Shown one piece after another: positions 17,830 to 28,175 of a stretch of DNA of 64,000 nucleotides. Position numbers and translations under genes: made by a program. The notes beneath the pieces were generated by a model that did no database searches, was not told the DNA's origin, and was given only the letters and a program-made list of their open reading frames with translations. Position 1 is the stretch's first letter. Each line of letters begins with the position of its first letter. This DNA comes from JAUWOY01 sp034431315 (GTDB taxonomy: Bacteria; Chloroflexota; Anaerolineae; VGOG01). The DNA lies in NCBI GenBank assembly GCA_034431315.1, contig DAOUDK010000119.1, positions 1 to 64,000 of the forward strand. The letters run 5' to 3'.

Positions 17830-20800
17830 TCACTCGCTCCAGGGGGCAAACTTCTGGATGCGGTGATTGTGGCTATCGGCCACGTACACACTCCCATCCG
17901 GCCCTATCCCGATCCCCATCGGCCGCCGAAACTCCCCTTCCCCTCCTCCCTCTCTACCCCAACCTCCTATCAACTCTCCCAACTTCCCATACACCAGCAC
18001 CCGATGGCGCGGCAGATCCGTCACATATACCCAATCCCCACTCACCGCCACGCGGTTCCCTTCCGCTGTGTGACTCTCCGGTATCCCCCACGCCCTCACG
18101 TACGTCCCATCTCTCTCCAACACCTGCAACCGCCGATTGTCCACATCGGCCTCGTACAACAACCCATCCTCATCTATCGCTAACCCCACCGGCCCATTCA
18201 ACTCTCCCGGCCCACCCCCCTTCCGCCCGATCTCCCCTACCTTCAACCCTTCTTTACTGTACTTCACCACCCGTGAGGTTCCTGTGTCCGCCACGTACAG
18301 CACACCTGCCTCATCCACCACTAACCCCCTGGCATGGAAGAACCCCGACTCCGGTCCCCCCACCTTCCCCTGCCACTGCCCTTCCCCATCAAACCGATGC
18401 ACCCAGTTGGTGTACGAATCCAGCACCCATATCTCCCCCCCCGGCCCTGTGGCCACCGCCAGGGGTTCCACGAAGGGCTCGTCCCCACCCGTCCAGGCAG
18501 CCAGGAACTTGCCGTTTGAATCGAACTTCTGCACCCGCTTATTGCCCAGGTCGGCCACGTAGACGTTGCCTTCCCCATCCACCGCTACGTCCGCCGGCTC
18601 CTCAAACTGCCCCGCAGCGGAACCCTGACTACCCCACTGGAGGATAAATTGGCCAGTGCCCAGCTCACCAATAGGGATCTCCACCGGCAGCGGTGTGGCA
18701 ACTGCCACTGGCTGCTGCGCCACCGGCGTCGGTGTCACCTGCTCTGCCACAGGCGGGAGCGTGATGGGGGGCGATGAAGCCAGATCTACCGTACCTGGCG
18801 GAAAGAGCACCTGGGCCGGTAGGAATTCCATGGGGCCACGAGGCGGCTGCCAGAAGACCTCCATGGTGACGCCACCGCCATCCTGGAAGTACTTTATATC
18901 AATATCGTGCGGGCCAGCTTCCAGGTTCACAGTGTTAGAAGCCCGGCGTGAGCCATGTACACCACCATTGTCTACCACCAGTTGATCGTCAATGTACACG
19001 TAGGAGCCATCATCGGACAGCGTTTCAAAGACGTAGGCACCAGATTCGGGGGCATTGATTATTCCCTGCCACCACACGCTGAACGAGGGGAGCTGTAGCT
19101 GCCGATGAACGGCGATGAGAGGATCTACCATCTCGTACAACACCGGGCCATCCCAGGCTGTTCCGCGGTAGTAACGCGCCAGAAGGCCCTGCTGGTAGCC
19201 CTCGACTGAGACGTCGGCCTCACCTGGCACCGTCAGGGCCAGCAGCCCCACTCGTCCCAGTTTGTCGGGGTCCATGAGCCTCGCATAGGTGGCGCTGGGA
19301 AACTTCTGCTGCAACAGAGCCATGATTTGACGGTTGCGTTCAGTGGGCTCCAGCAAGAAGGCCAGCGGCTCGTTTCGGGGGAATTGATTGAAGAACAGTA
19401 CTGCCGTAGGCTCGAAGAGGCTATAGGGACGTTGAGAGGGTGACTCACCGGGGCGATAGGTAATGAAACGCACTGATCGGGCCACGTAGTAGCGATCGCT
19501 AAGAATGACGTGATAGTTGTCCAGGTAGGGCCTGGTGAGTTTGCCCGCCGCCAATCCATCTTCGAAGAAGCCGTGCATGAAACGCCGTGTGGGCCCGATG
19601 TAGTCACGATAGGTGCCACGTGCGATGACAAGCAGTATTGGCACTGCGGCCGCGGCGAGCAGCCACTGGCGGCGTTTTCCTGGAGCAACCCACGCAGCAA
19701 CCCGCGCGATTGCCGTCAACTGCTCCCAACATACGCCCAGGAAAAGGCCGGCGAACATGTAGGCTGGTGGGATGGCGCCGATGCAACGGTTGCCGTTGGG
19801 CATGGCCAGCACGCCCAGCATCAGTGTCAGAATGGTCCAGGTCAGCAACAGAAAGTGGGCCGGCTTGCGCCAATTGACCAAACTGTATATCACGCCCAGC
19901 ACGAAGAACACAGATATGGGCGAGTCCATGAGCGGTTCATTGATGAAGAAATCGTTGCCGTTGCCCCGATAGTTGAACAGCAGCAGCGCCGCTTTGACGT
20001 TGTCCCACAGTGGAGAGAGATTTCCCACCTCGCGGATTCGCCAGGTGACCATGACCTGTTGGCTCCGCGCCATGACGGCTACGGGATGCTTGAGGATGTA
20101 TACCCCCATCGGGATCATGCCCATGGCGAAGGCAAGAGCGAGAACCGCGAGACCCTGATAGTTGCGTCGCAGGAAACCGCGCTCGGTGATGAGCTTGTAG
20201 AGGATGAAGAGGCCCATGATGACAGGGGCGACACGGGCGCCTTCGTAGGTATTGAGGCCCAGCGCCAGGGCCAAGCCGGCCCACACGAAATCCAATTTCC
20301 GCGCTGATTTGAGACCGCGCCAGAGGAAGTAGAAGGCAAGCACCTCGAAGAGAGGCACCATGACAACCCGCCAACCCACTTTGCTGAAGGTGATGTGCCA
20401 ACCTCCCGTGGCCAAGAGGAAGGTCGCCCAGAAGGCGCGCTCAGCATTAAAAAGAAATCGAGCGAAGAAATAGAAGGCCACCACAGTGGCCAGGCCCACC
20501 ACGACTGCCGTCAGCTTGACGGCCAGAACTGTAGGGCCGACCAGCTTCATGAGGCCGGCCATGAGGTATATGAAGAGACTTTCGTGACCAGCTCCAATGC
20601 CAGTCATGTACGGTGTATAAGGCCGGCCCTGAAGTACCTCCAAAGAGAGGAGAGCATTGATGGCCGAATCGTCGTGGAGGGCCGGCGGCACCTCGTCCAG
20701 GTTCCATAGACGGAAGAAGATGGCTACCAGCATTAACAGGCCAAACAGCCACAGCTCCGGCCGGCGCAGAGCGGCCGTGGCCCTGGTTCGGAGGACAGGC

Positions 20801-21243
20801 CAGCGGGTCGGGAGGCTCGCTGCCTTGGACCGCAGATGACGGAGCCGGGCCAATGAGGGCCACCAAAAGGCTAACACCAGCAGAGCCAGGCTGAGCAGCC
20901 ACAAGCTCAGCCCCTGGTTGGATCGCCCCAGATTGAAGTCGCGCAGGGACAGCAGCCCAACGAGAACAGCGCCGGCCAGCGTAGCGATCCTGGGCCAGCT
21001 CTCAGCGATGATACGCTTTGCCGATTCCCTCAGGCTCAGTGAATCCAAAATCGCTCTGCGGGGATTGCCAAATCCCCGCTCAGGAGTGGGGCGCTTTGGC
21101 AACGACCGGTAGGCATAGGCGGCCAGCACCATAGCCGCGCCGTACAGGATGGCCGCATCGCTCAGTTGAATCCGCTGATCCACCCTACGCTGGCCTGACA
21201 GTGCCAGGAAAAAGGCAATAGCGAGTAGTAACAAAGGCTTCAT
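17830..21243 (-). CDS. GT-C membrane protein with PA14 domain and six-bladed NHL propeller
   Basis: This 1137-aa protein has an N-terminal GT-C core with FFRLWNLDEVPPALHDDSA, the Asp-Asp pair typical of PMT/ArnT enzymes, and about a dozen membrane helices. A soluble part follows: a PA14-like module (GLLARYYRGTAWDG to VFWQPP), a Pro/Thr-rich linker, then six NHL blades with xGxxxVADxxNxRVQKF motifs. The soluble part should lie outside the cell and could bind glycans or proteins. Two more genes at once upstream share this architecture, so these are paralogues. The start at ATG 21243 has no strong ribosome site. Function is inferred from domains only. Confidence 0.8.
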   Translation of the reverse strand: MKPLLLLAIAFFLALSGQRRVDQRIQLSDAAILYGAAMVLAAYAYRSLPKRPTPERGFGNPRRAILDSLSLRESAKRIIAESWPRIATLAGAVLVGLLSLRDFNLGRSNQGLSLWLLSLALLVLAFWWPSLARLRHLRSKAASLPTRWPVLRTRATAALRRPELWLFGLLMLVAIFFRLWNLDEVPPALHDDSAINALLSLEVLQGRPYTPYMTGIGAGHESLFIYLMAGLMKLVGPTVLAVKLTAVVVGLATVVAFYFFARFLFNAERAFWATFLLATGGWHITFSKVGWRVVMVPLFEVLAFYFLWRGLKSARKLDFVWAGLALALGLNTYEGARVAPVIMGLFILYKLITERGFLRRNYQGLAVLALAFAMGMIPMGVYILKHPVAVMARSQQVMVTWRIREVGNLSPLWDNVKAALLLFNYRGNGNDFFINEPLMDSPISVFFVLGVIYSLVNWRKPAHFLLLTWTILTLMLGVLAMPNGNRCIGAIPPAYMFAGLFLGVCWEQLTAIARVAAWVAPGKRRQWLLAAAAVPILLVIARGTYRDYIGPTRRFMHGFFEDGLAAGKLTRPYLDNYHVILSDRYYVARSVRFITYRPGESPSQRPYSLFEPTAVLFFNQFPRNEPLAFLLEPTERNRQIMALLQQKFPSATYARLMDPDKLGRVGLLALTVPGEADVSVEGYQQGLLARYYRGTAWDGPVLYEMVDPLIAVHRQLQLPSFSVWWQGIINAPESGAYVFETLSDDGSYVYIDDQLVVDNGGVHGSRRASNTVNLEAGPHDIDIKYFQDGGGVTMEVFWQPPRGPMEFLPAQVLFPPGTVDLASSPPITLPPVAEQVTPTPVAQQPVAVATPLPVEIPIGELGTGQFILQWGSQGSAAGQFEEPADVAVDGEGNVYVADLGNKRVQKFDSNGKFLAAWTGGDEPFVEPLAVATGPGGEIWVLDSYTNWVHRFDGEGQWQGKVGGPESGFFHARGLVVDEAGVLYVADTGTSRVVKYSKEGLKVGEIGRKGGGPGELNGPVGLAIDEDGLLYEADVDNRRLQVLERDGTYVRAWGIPESHTAEGNRVAVSGDWVYVTDLPRHRVLVYGKLGELIGGWGREGGGEGEFRRPMGIGIGPDGSVYVADSHNHRIQKFAPWSE

Positions 21244-21339
21244 TTGAAACTCATCAGATCACCACCGCCCTCGGCGAAGAAATGCAGAGCGGCAAAAGCC
21301 AGCGCCAGGCCTGTCGCATCCAAGAGCCTGCTTGAGAGT

Positions 21340-21399
21340 TGGAGTTGAGCCTTTAGGCGGTTTTTTGGGGCCAGCGAACCGGCTAAAGCCTCAACTCCA
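21340..21399. repeat. Palindromic element between two NHL-glycosyltransferase genes
   Basis: TGGAGTTGAGCCTTTAGGCG (from 21340) is inverted at 21377-21399 with a 14-nt loop, a long hairpin. The gap 21244-21428 contains nothing else convincing; a short open frame across it has no similarity I can support. Confidence 0.65.
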
Positions 21400-21428
21400 G
21401 CGGGCTCGAATAGAAATTGCACACTCCT

Positions 21429-24400
21429 TCACTGAAGTCTCTCGCTCTCGAACTTCTGAACGCGGTGGTTCAAGGTATCGGTCACGTAGAGGTTGCCCGA
21501 TTCATCCACGGTGAGGCCCACGGGGATGCGGAACTGCTCCAGGCCGCCCCACTGGCCCAGAAGCTCGCCCCCACGGGAATAGCGCCGCACCTGGTGCTGC
21601 TCAGAAACGGTGACAAAGAGGCTACCGTCGGCGGCCAGGGCCAGGTGAGGGCCGTTGTAGGCGCTGGCCAGAGGTATAGCCCACTCACCCTGATAGCGGC
21701 CGAAGAGGTCCCAATGCTGAATCCGCAGGTTGGCCACGTCGGCCACGTAGAGGTCGCCCCCCGGCCCGATAGCCACGTCGGTAGGCTCCAGGAGTTGGCC
21801 GGGACCGCTCCCCTTATCCCCGAACTGGGTCAACCGGTTGCCCTGGATATCGTATTTGATTATGCGACAGCCCCCGGTGTCGGCGATGTAGATGTTGTCC
21901 TGGGCGTCAATGGCCATTCCCCGAGGATGGAAGAGCTGGGCCTCCGGCCCGCCGAAGCGGCCTAACGACTCGCCATCGGCTGTGAAACGATAGATCCATC
22001 CCGGCTCGGAGTCGAGGACGAGCACCTGGCCCTGACTGGCCACGACTACGGCCAGAGGCTCGACGAAGTTCTCCTCCCCGCCGCTCCAGGCCAAGAGGAA
22101 TTCACCTTGACTATCGAACTTCTGGATACGGCGGTTGCCGGTGTCGGCTACGTAGACGTTCCCCCCCTTGTCAACGGCGATGTCGCGAGGCTCGCTGAAC
22201 AGCCCCTCGTCCGCCCCTGGGCCACCCCAGATCACGGGCTGGCCCAGAGCCATCTCCTGAGGCTTTGTGGGCAAAGGTGGCGGTGTCGCCGCGTGTACCA
22301 CGAGCTCAGGGTAAGCCCCCTGGGGTGGAAGAAGTCGCTCCGAGGGTATGATCTGCTGCCCGCCACCGGGGGGCCTCCAATAAAGATTGATGTGGGAATG
22401 GCTACTCTTGTCCACGTACCGCACGGTGATGTCGTGCCAGCCCGCTGTCAGGCTGATCTGCCCCTCGCGGTACTGGTTGGGCAGGTGAGTTTCCACCACC
22501 GGCTGGCCGTCAACGTAGAGCCAGGAATCGTCAATGGACTCCAACCCGAAGCCATAGCTCCCATTCGTGGGGGCTTCCAGTTTGCCCGTCCACTCCACGG
22601 TGTAGGGCCTGCGCAGCAGAGTGACGTGAAAATAAAGGGCCAGTGAGGGGTCAATCTGTTCCAGGGCTGGCTCTCCCGCCCACTCCAGCCCTCGGTAGTA
22701 GCGGCCCAGGAGGCCGTTGTTGGTCACCGGCGGTGCGGTGTAGAGAAACTGTTGAGGAATCGGATTTGGCGGCTCCCCTGGTGGCTGCCAGTAGAGATCC
22801 ACTCGTCCAGCCCCGCCCTCAGCTTCCACTCGCAAAGCATGGTTTCCCTTGGCCAGGAGAAGCTTGGCCTCGCCAGGCTCTTCTAGCAGGACGTTCTCAT
22901 CCAGGTAGACCTGGCCTGCGGCAGGAGCCACTAAGCCCAGGTTATAGGGCCCATATCGCGGTACGTAGAGTATTCCCTCCCAGCGGGCACTGAAGGGCAC
23001 TGGCAAGGGCGGATCGGCTTCCCAGTCGAAGCTGAGCTGGGAATCTTTGCGTTCCAGGATGAGCTTCTCTTCGTCTTCGCTTCCCTGGTAATAACGGCCC
23101 ACTAATCCCTGGATGTCCTTGATCTGTCCGGGCGTCAATTGGCAAGAGTATAGCACAGCGGGGCCGCCGTAGGGAGATTGGAACTCCTCAAAGATGCCCC
23201 CAGGATAGTATCGCCTGGCCTCCAGGAACAGGGGACGCCTCTCAGGATCAAAGAAGAGTACCGCCTCTCGTTCCCCGCTCTCCCGCAGGGGCATAGTGGC
23301 GTTAGTCTCCAGGCGGTTGTACTGGGCTACGTTACTGGCCAGAAAGCGCAAGACGGGGTGGTTATGATATAGGGAGATGACGTGGAAATCGTAATCGGGA
23401 CCCATGTCGGCCATGCGGCGGGCGGTGAGGGTCTCGGCGGTGGAGAAGGCGTTCCAGACGGCGAAGTCCCTGGCTTGCACCCGGAAATAGGTGTGCATGT
23501 TCTTCCAGCCGATGTAGGCCAGCAGCAGGCAGCAAGCAGCAGTCGGCAGCCAGGCCCAGCGCCTCACCGACTCATTCCATTCCTTGGCGACCAGATACAG
23601 AGGAACGCAAGCCAGGACGTAGGCCGCAGGCATGGTGCCAATGGCCCGCAGGGATTGGGGAGCCTCGAACTCCAGGGAGAGGATCCCGCCGCACAGCATC
23701 ACCAAAAGCCAGGCCACCAGCAGCAAGTACTTGGGCTGGAGTCCACGGTACAGGCTGTAACCCAGTCCCAACACCAAAAGAGCAGAGGTGACGAAATCCA
23801 ACATCGGCCTGCCGGGCAGGTTGTGGCGGCCGTTGGGGTCACCGCGATAGTTGAACATCAGGAGATGCTGCTTCGCGCTTTGCTTCACCACTTCGATGGC
23901 CTGAGAGCGCGTTTTCCCTTTGAATATCGAGGTGACGCGGGTGCGATCGGAGAAGGCCTGGGGGTTTTGCCAGGCAAATTGAGCCACCGGAGCGAAGACC
24001 AGAAAGGCCGCCAGGACAAAGACAAGGATGCCCAAGTGAAAACGCCGCACAAAGCCCCTCTCGACAATGGCCTTATGGATCAAGAATAGCCCGACAACGG
24101 GAACGAAGATATAGAAGGCGGAATAGAAGCAGGCCCCAAAACCCATAGCTACGCCGCCCAGAGCGAAATCCAAGTTTCGGCCAGAGCGCAATCCTCTCAT
24201 CAAAAAGTAGAGTGCCAGAAGCTCGAAAAAGGGAGCGGTAATGCAATACATCCCGATGCGGCTGAAGTTAACGCCCCAACGGGAGATAGCGATGAGAAAG
24301 GCCAGGATCAACGCCAGTCGCCGATCACCGAAGAACTCGCGGCCGAAGAGATAGGCGGCCATCACCATAGCCATGCCAAAGACAGCGCTGACAGCTCGAA

Positions 24401-25064
24401 CAGGGACAATGCCTATGCCAAAGAGCTTGAACGCAAAGGAGATCAAGAACATGAAGTGAGATGGGGAGTTGGTAGGCCGCATGTAGATGGGGCGATAGGC
24501 GGGATCGCCCAAGAGGCGTTTGGCTTCCAGGCCGTTCACTGCCTCGTCGTACCAGACGCCGAAGGGGAGGGAGTCCAGGTCGTAGAAGCGCACAAAAGCA
24601 GCGATGAAAAGGATCGCGATCAAGATAACGATCTCTCTTTTAGGAGGCCAGAGGCGTGAGGAGAGCTGTCGGAGATTCCACTGCCTCGGTGTGAACTCCA
24701 TCGCCCAGAAGGCGGCCACGAAAAGGACAACGCTGGCCATGTAGAAGAACCAGGCGGTAGTGGGGGGAGCATTCCGCCCAAAGAGGCGCAGCGAGAGAAG
24801 CATACAAACCCCAGCCAGGGCCAGCAACGCCAGGCCCCAGCCCAACTGGCGGGTCGAGATCGCCGTTCGCGTCGGTGGAGAACCCTCCGCCTCAATGCTC
24901 ATATCTCTCCGGCGGCTGGCATAGACCAAAAGCACAACCGCCACGACGTAGAGGATCAAGGCATCGCGAATGGCGTCCGTTCGGAAGCGGCTCTGGGCGA
25001 AGAACCCCAGGCCCACCGCCGCCAGGGTCAGCACTAGATTGGTGATTTTGCGTCGGTTTTGCAT
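21429..25064 (-). CDS. GT-C membrane protein with two PA14 domains and six-bladed NHL propeller
   Basis: This 1211-aa protein is a longer paralogue of its downstream neighbour. The GT-C core has FVRFYDLDSLPFGVWYDEAV, with Asp-Glu as the likely catalytic pair. Two PA14-like modules follow (from GLVGRYYQGSEDEE and from GLLGRYYRGLEWAG, each ending near LYWQPP or LYWRPP). The end is a six-bladed NHL propeller finishing NHRVQKFE. The start is taken as ATG 25064 (MQNRRKITNLVL); the 16 residues that could precede it are encoded by a micro-repeat. Possible roles are protein or lipid glycosylation at the surface with a C-terminal binding domain. Confidence 0.8.
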   Translation of the reverse strand: MQNRRKITNLVLTLAAVGLGFFAQSRFRTDAIRDALILYVVAVVLLVYASRRRDMSIEAEGSPPTRTAISTRQLGWGLALLALAGVCMLLSLRLFGRNAPPTTAWFFYMASVVLFVAAFWAMEFTPRQWNLRQLSSRLWPPKREIVILIAILFIAAFVRFYDLDSLPFGVWYDEAVNGLEAKRLLGDPAYRPIYMRPTNSPSHFMFLISFAFKLFGIGIVPVRAVSAVFGMAMVMAAYLFGREFFGDRRLALILAFLIAISRWGVNFSRIGMYCITAPFFELLALYFLMRGLRSGRNLDFALGGVAMGFGACFYSAFYIFVPVVGLFLIHKAIVERGFVRRFHLGILVFVLAAFLVFAPVAQFAWQNPQAFSDRTRVTSIFKGKTRSQAIEVVKQSAKQHLLMFNYRGDPNGRHNLPGRPMLDFVTSALLVLGLGYSLYRGLQPKYLLLVAWLLVMLCGGILSLEFEAPQSLRAIGTMPAAYVLACVPLYLVAKEWNESVRRWAWLPTAACCLLLAYIGWKNMHTYFRVQARDFAVWNAFSTAETLTARRMADMGPDYDFHVISLYHNHPVLRFLASNVAQYNRLETNATMPLRESGEREAVLFFDPERRPLFLEARRYYPGGIFEEFQSPYGGPAVLYSCQLTPGQIKDIQGLVGRYYQGSEDEEKLILERKDSQLSFDWEADPPLPVPFSARWEGILYVPRYGPYNLGLVAPAAGQVYLDENVLLEEPGEAKLLLAKGNHALRVEAEGGAGRVDLYWQPPGEPPNPIPQQFLYTAPPVTNNGLLGRYYRGLEWAGEPALEQIDPSLALYFHVTLLRRPYTVEWTGKLEAPTNGSYGFGLESIDDSWLYVDGQPVVETHLPNQYREGQISLTAGWHDITVRYVDKSSHSHINLYWRPPGGGQQIIPSERLLPPQGAYPELVVHAATPPPLPTKPQEMALGQPVIWGGPGADEGLFSEPRDIAVDKGGNVYVADTGNRRIQKFDSQGEFLLAWSGGEENFVEPLAVVVASQGQVLVLDSEPGWIYRFTADGESLGRFGGPEAQLFHPRGMAIDAQDNIYIADTGGCRIIKYDIQGNRLTQFGDKGSGPGQLLEPTDVAIGPGGDLYVADVANLRIQHWDLFGRYQGEWAIPLASAYNGPHLALAADGSLFVTVSEQHQVRRYSRGGELLGQWGGLEQFRIPVGLTVDESGNLYVTDTLNHRVQKFESERLQ

Positions 25065-25065
25065 G

Positions 25066-25110
25066 GTTGGCAGATGGCAGATAGCTGATATTGGGTATTG
25101 GCTATTGGCC
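25066..25110. repeat. Micro-repeat between two NHL genes
   Basis: GGCAGATGGCAGATAGC and ATTGGGTATTGGCTATTGGC units overlap the 3' end of the upstream gene and the 5' leader of the downstream one. Confidence 0.6.
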
Positions 25111-28101
25111 AATTGGGGCGAATTTCATCACTCGATGGTTGGCCGAATCGGTCACGTATACGTTACCTTCCCCATCAACGGCGATGCCCGTGGGCAGGCT
25201 GAAGGTTTTGCTGTCGAAGCCGTATTCGCCGAAGGTGGCTACGAATTCGCCGCTCTGATCGTACACGAGCACCCGGTAGCCCTCAGGGTCGGTGACGTAG
25301 ACGCGATCCCCAGCGGCGGCCAGGTAGGGCTTGTTGATCACCGACTGGCCATACCAGCCAGTTATCGGCCACTGGGTGACGAATTCGAGGTCTTGGTCAA
25401 ACTTCTGCACTCGCTGGTTCCAGGTATCGGCCACGTAGATGTTGCCCTCCTCGTCAATGGCGATGCCCACAGGCTCGTCCATAAGGCCGTCCTCCACCCC
25501 GAACCCACCCCATTGATCGAGGAACTGGCCATCGGGGCCGAACACCTGCACCCTCTTGTTCCCCGTGTCGGTAACGTAGACATTGCCCGCCGTGTCAATG
25601 GCTACGTCGCGCGGGCCCCAGAATAAGCCCTCATCGCCGACCGCTGCGCCGCCGGTGGCTCCGTAGCCACCCCACTGCCGCAGTAAGTTCCCCTCAGCGT
25701 CGAATTTCTGGATGCGGTGGTTCCAGGTGTCGGCCACGTAGACGTGACCGGCAGCATCCACGGCGATGCCCCAAGGTTCCTTGAACTGACCTGGGCCATC
25801 CCCTTCGCTGCCCCACTGGGTGAGGAATTTGCCATTGGAATCAAACTTCTGGATGCGATGGTTGCCGCTATCGGCGACGTAGACGTTGCCTGCTTCATCC
25901 ACCGCGATGCCACGCGGATCCTGAAACTGGCCACTGCCCTTACCCTGGCTGCCCCAGATCAGCGCAGCCGTCATCTCGCGCTTACCCTTTTCATAGGGAT
26001 CCTCTATCAATTCTATCGGCGCCGGGCCGACGCCGTAATCCCAGAGCTGGTTGATCACGTCCTTGCGCACGCAGAAGTAGAACTCGTCCCTGTGATACCA
26101 GTCGTCGGCAGAGCGGGGGTACTCGCGATACCACAAGATGTTCCACCACTCACGCCGCTTGGCCGGATCCCGCAAAATAGCCATGATCTTGCCTGGGGTC
26201 CAGTTCTTGTACTCCTCCATAGGCCACCAAATCTGTCGCCGTTTGAACCAGTAGTAATTGTCGCCCAGAAATGGCCTGACCTTGGAGTCATTGGGCGGGC
26301 CGACGAGGACTATCGGCGCGTCCAGGGCCTGTTTTGTAGGCTGAGCGCCAAAAAAGGCCAGATTAGGGTATTCCTGCAAGTACCACTCGAAGGGCCAGGT
26401 GGATTCGTTATCGTAGGCCACTTTGATCTGCTTATCGCCCACCGTGCGCCGCGAGATGTCCTCGATCTCGCTCATGGTCAGCGTAATATCGGGAGTGCCG
26501 TGAGCGTAGACAATGAGCTCCTTGGCGGTATCGTAGTTTATGTAGCTGGCCATCACACTGAAGCGAGCGGTGAGAATGCAGAGGAGCACAAAGACGGTGA
26601 CGAAGATCACCTGCAGGCTGCGCTTCGTCCCCAGGCCTCGCCAATAGCGAACCACACCCACCACGAGGATAGCGCCCACCACCAGAGCCGCCAGCCACTG
26701 CAGAGTCTGGCTCAGTTGAGCCAGCGACCTCCCCTGGAAAGGCCCCGCCGTGATAAGAGCCGACCCAGCGAAGAGAGTGAGGATCAACAGCAGGGCCAGG
26801 ATGGGTCCACCGCCCCGCCAGATCCTCCGCCAGTCAATCCGCTCCAGGACCTGGCCGACAAAATGCCCGGCCACGACCATCATCGGCAAGACAAGATGCA
26901 CGACCAACCAGGGCATCTTCTCGCCGGCCCAACTGTAGATAACCAGGCTGGTGATCAACCAATAGAATAGAAAGGGAACAACAGGGGCTTTGGAATTTCG
27001 TATTTCGTATTTCGTATTTCGTATTGCAAAGCCGATCCCCATTAGGCTAAAGATCAGCGGCACGAACTCATACATGGGCATGAGGACGAAGTAGTAAAAC
27101 CAGGGTTGGCTGCCGCGCTGGACGCCATGTTGGGCCAGCCAATAGCCCAGGGAACCGACCACCCCCGTGGCCAAGCCCTGGCCGTTGGTGAAGAAAGTGG
27201 TGTACAGAACGATGAAGATGCCATAGAACAACCCCGCCGAGATGAGCCAGCGCTTCCAGTCCCACCAGACGCCAACTATAGCAGAGATGGCTAAAAGGGT
27301 AAAAAAAGTTACGCCGGAGCGGATAATCCCTGCCTGGCTGTAGTCCAGGGGATCGAAGCCCAGGAGCTTTACAGGAAAAGCGGTGAGGAGAGGCAAGACC
27401 AGGGTGGCCATCACCAGGGCCAGCTCGAAGGCCGGAGTACTCTTTATCGCTCGCTGCCTATCGCCAAGCCATCGGACCAAGAAGAGCAGCACTAGGAAGG
27501 AACCGAGGATAAAGCCAGTGATAAAAGTGTTCTCCTTGGTGCAAAAAGAGAGGGATAGGATCACAACCAGCAGATAGAGGTGAAAGCTCTGGCGTTCCTC
27601 CAGGTATCTGAAAACGGCGAAGATGAGCAGCAGGGTCCAGACGACGATGTAGACATCGTTGCGGATGTAGCGGGAGTAAAAGAGGAGAGAGGGCGAGATG
27701 AGAAACAGCACCGAAGTAACCAGCGCCCCCGTCCGTCCCAGCCACTTGCGAAACAAGTAGGGCAATGCGACCAGGATCACGCCGAAGAGGGCGGGCACGA
27801 TGCGGGCCGTGTAGTCGTTCACGCCAAAGAGCAGGTGTATGAGAGCGTTGGCCTCGAAGAGAAAGGGGCCGTGGCTGGCGGGATCGTGTCGGTAGCCCTG
27901 GCCGGCGTACAGCTTCCAGGACCAGTTGGCGTGCCAGCTCTCGTCGTGGCTAATCGCCCGCGCTCCCAGGTCCCAGAAGCGGGTAGTTAGGGCCAGAACG
28001 ATAAGAAGCAGATAGAAAGCCTTTTCCCAGTTCAGGCTGAAAAGAAGCCGCATGGGGGTGTCGAGAAAGCTACTTTTTTCATCGGATGGAGATTTTTGCA
28101 T
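25102..28101 (-). CDS. Agl23-like (TIGR03663-type) membrane protein with six-bladed NHL propeller
   Basis: This 999-aa protein begins with a GT-C core of the TIGR03663/Agl23 kind: TRFWDLGARAISHDESWHAN, with the Asp-Glu pair, and LLFYSRYIRNDVY. The archaeal Agl23 family is tied to flippase activity in N-glycosylation. After about 690 residues the protein ends in six NHL blades (for example GNVYVADSGNHRIQKFD). There is no PA14 domain here. The start is ATG 28101, supported by GAGGTG about 9 nt upstream; the longer frame to 28173 lacks a site. An NTKYEIRNSK micro-repeat peptide sits in a loop. Confidence 0.82.
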   Translation of the reverse strand: MQKSPSDEKSSFLDTPMRLLFSLNWEKAFYLLLIVLALTTRFWDLGARAISHDESWHANWSWKLYAGQGYRHDPASHGPFLFEANALIHLLFGVNDYTARIVPALFGVILVALPYLFRKWLGRTGALVTSVLFLISPSLLFYSRYIRNDVYIVVWTLLLIFAVFRYLEERQSFHLYLLVVILSLSFCTKENTFITGFILGSFLVLLFLVRWLGDRQRAIKSTPAFELALVMATLVLPLLTAFPVKLLGFDPLDYSQAGIIRSGVTFFTLLAISAIVGVWWDWKRWLISAGLFYGIFIVLYTTFFTNGQGLATGVVGSLGYWLAQHGVQRGSQPWFYYFVLMPMYEFVPLIFSLMGIGFAIRNTKYEIRNSKAPVVPFLFYWLITSLVIYSWAGEKMPWLVVHLVLPMMVVAGHFVGQVLERIDWRRIWRGGGPILALLLILTLFAGSALITAGPFQGRSLAQLSQTLQWLAALVVGAILVVGVVRYWRGLGTKRSLQVIFVTVFVLLCILTARFSVMASYINYDTAKELIVYAHGTPDITLTMSEIEDISRRTVGDKQIKVAYDNESTWPFEWYLQEYPNLAFFGAQPTKQALDAPIVLVGPPNDSKVRPFLGDNYYWFKRRQIWWPMEEYKNWTPGKIMAILRDPAKRREWWNILWYREYPRSADDWYHRDEFYFCVRKDVINQLWDYGVGPAPIELIEDPYEKGKREMTAALIWGSQGKGSGQFQDPRGIAVDEAGNVYVADSGNHRIQKFDSNGKFLTQWGSEGDGPGQFKEPWGIAVDAAGHVYVADTWNHRIQKFDAEGNLLRQWGGYGATGGAAVGDEGLFWGPRDVAIDTAGNVYVTDTGNKRVQVFGPDGQFLDQWGGFGVEDGLMDEPVGIAIDEEGNIYVADTWNQRVQKFDQDLEFVTQWPITGWYGQSVINKPYLAAAGDRVYVTDPEGYRVLVYDQSGEFVATFGEYGFDSKTFSLPTGIAVDGEGNVYVTDSANHRVMKFAPIGQ
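26993..27025. repeat. In-frame micro-repeat in Agl23-like gene
   Basis: Four ATTTCGT units encode NTKYEIRNSK in a loop between membrane helices. Confidence 0.75.
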
Positions 28102-28175
28102 TGGAGTCACCTCTCTAGAGAAATACTTGTTTACTGCACCTTTCATGCTACCACGAAGACGCCAAGGCACCAAGA

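Noticed and set aside
21240..21422. 60-aa minus-strand open frame whose stop overlaps the start of the NHL gene
   Set aside because: Most of it is the palindromic repeat (21340-21399); the rest matches nothing I know, so coupling to the next gene is probably accidental.
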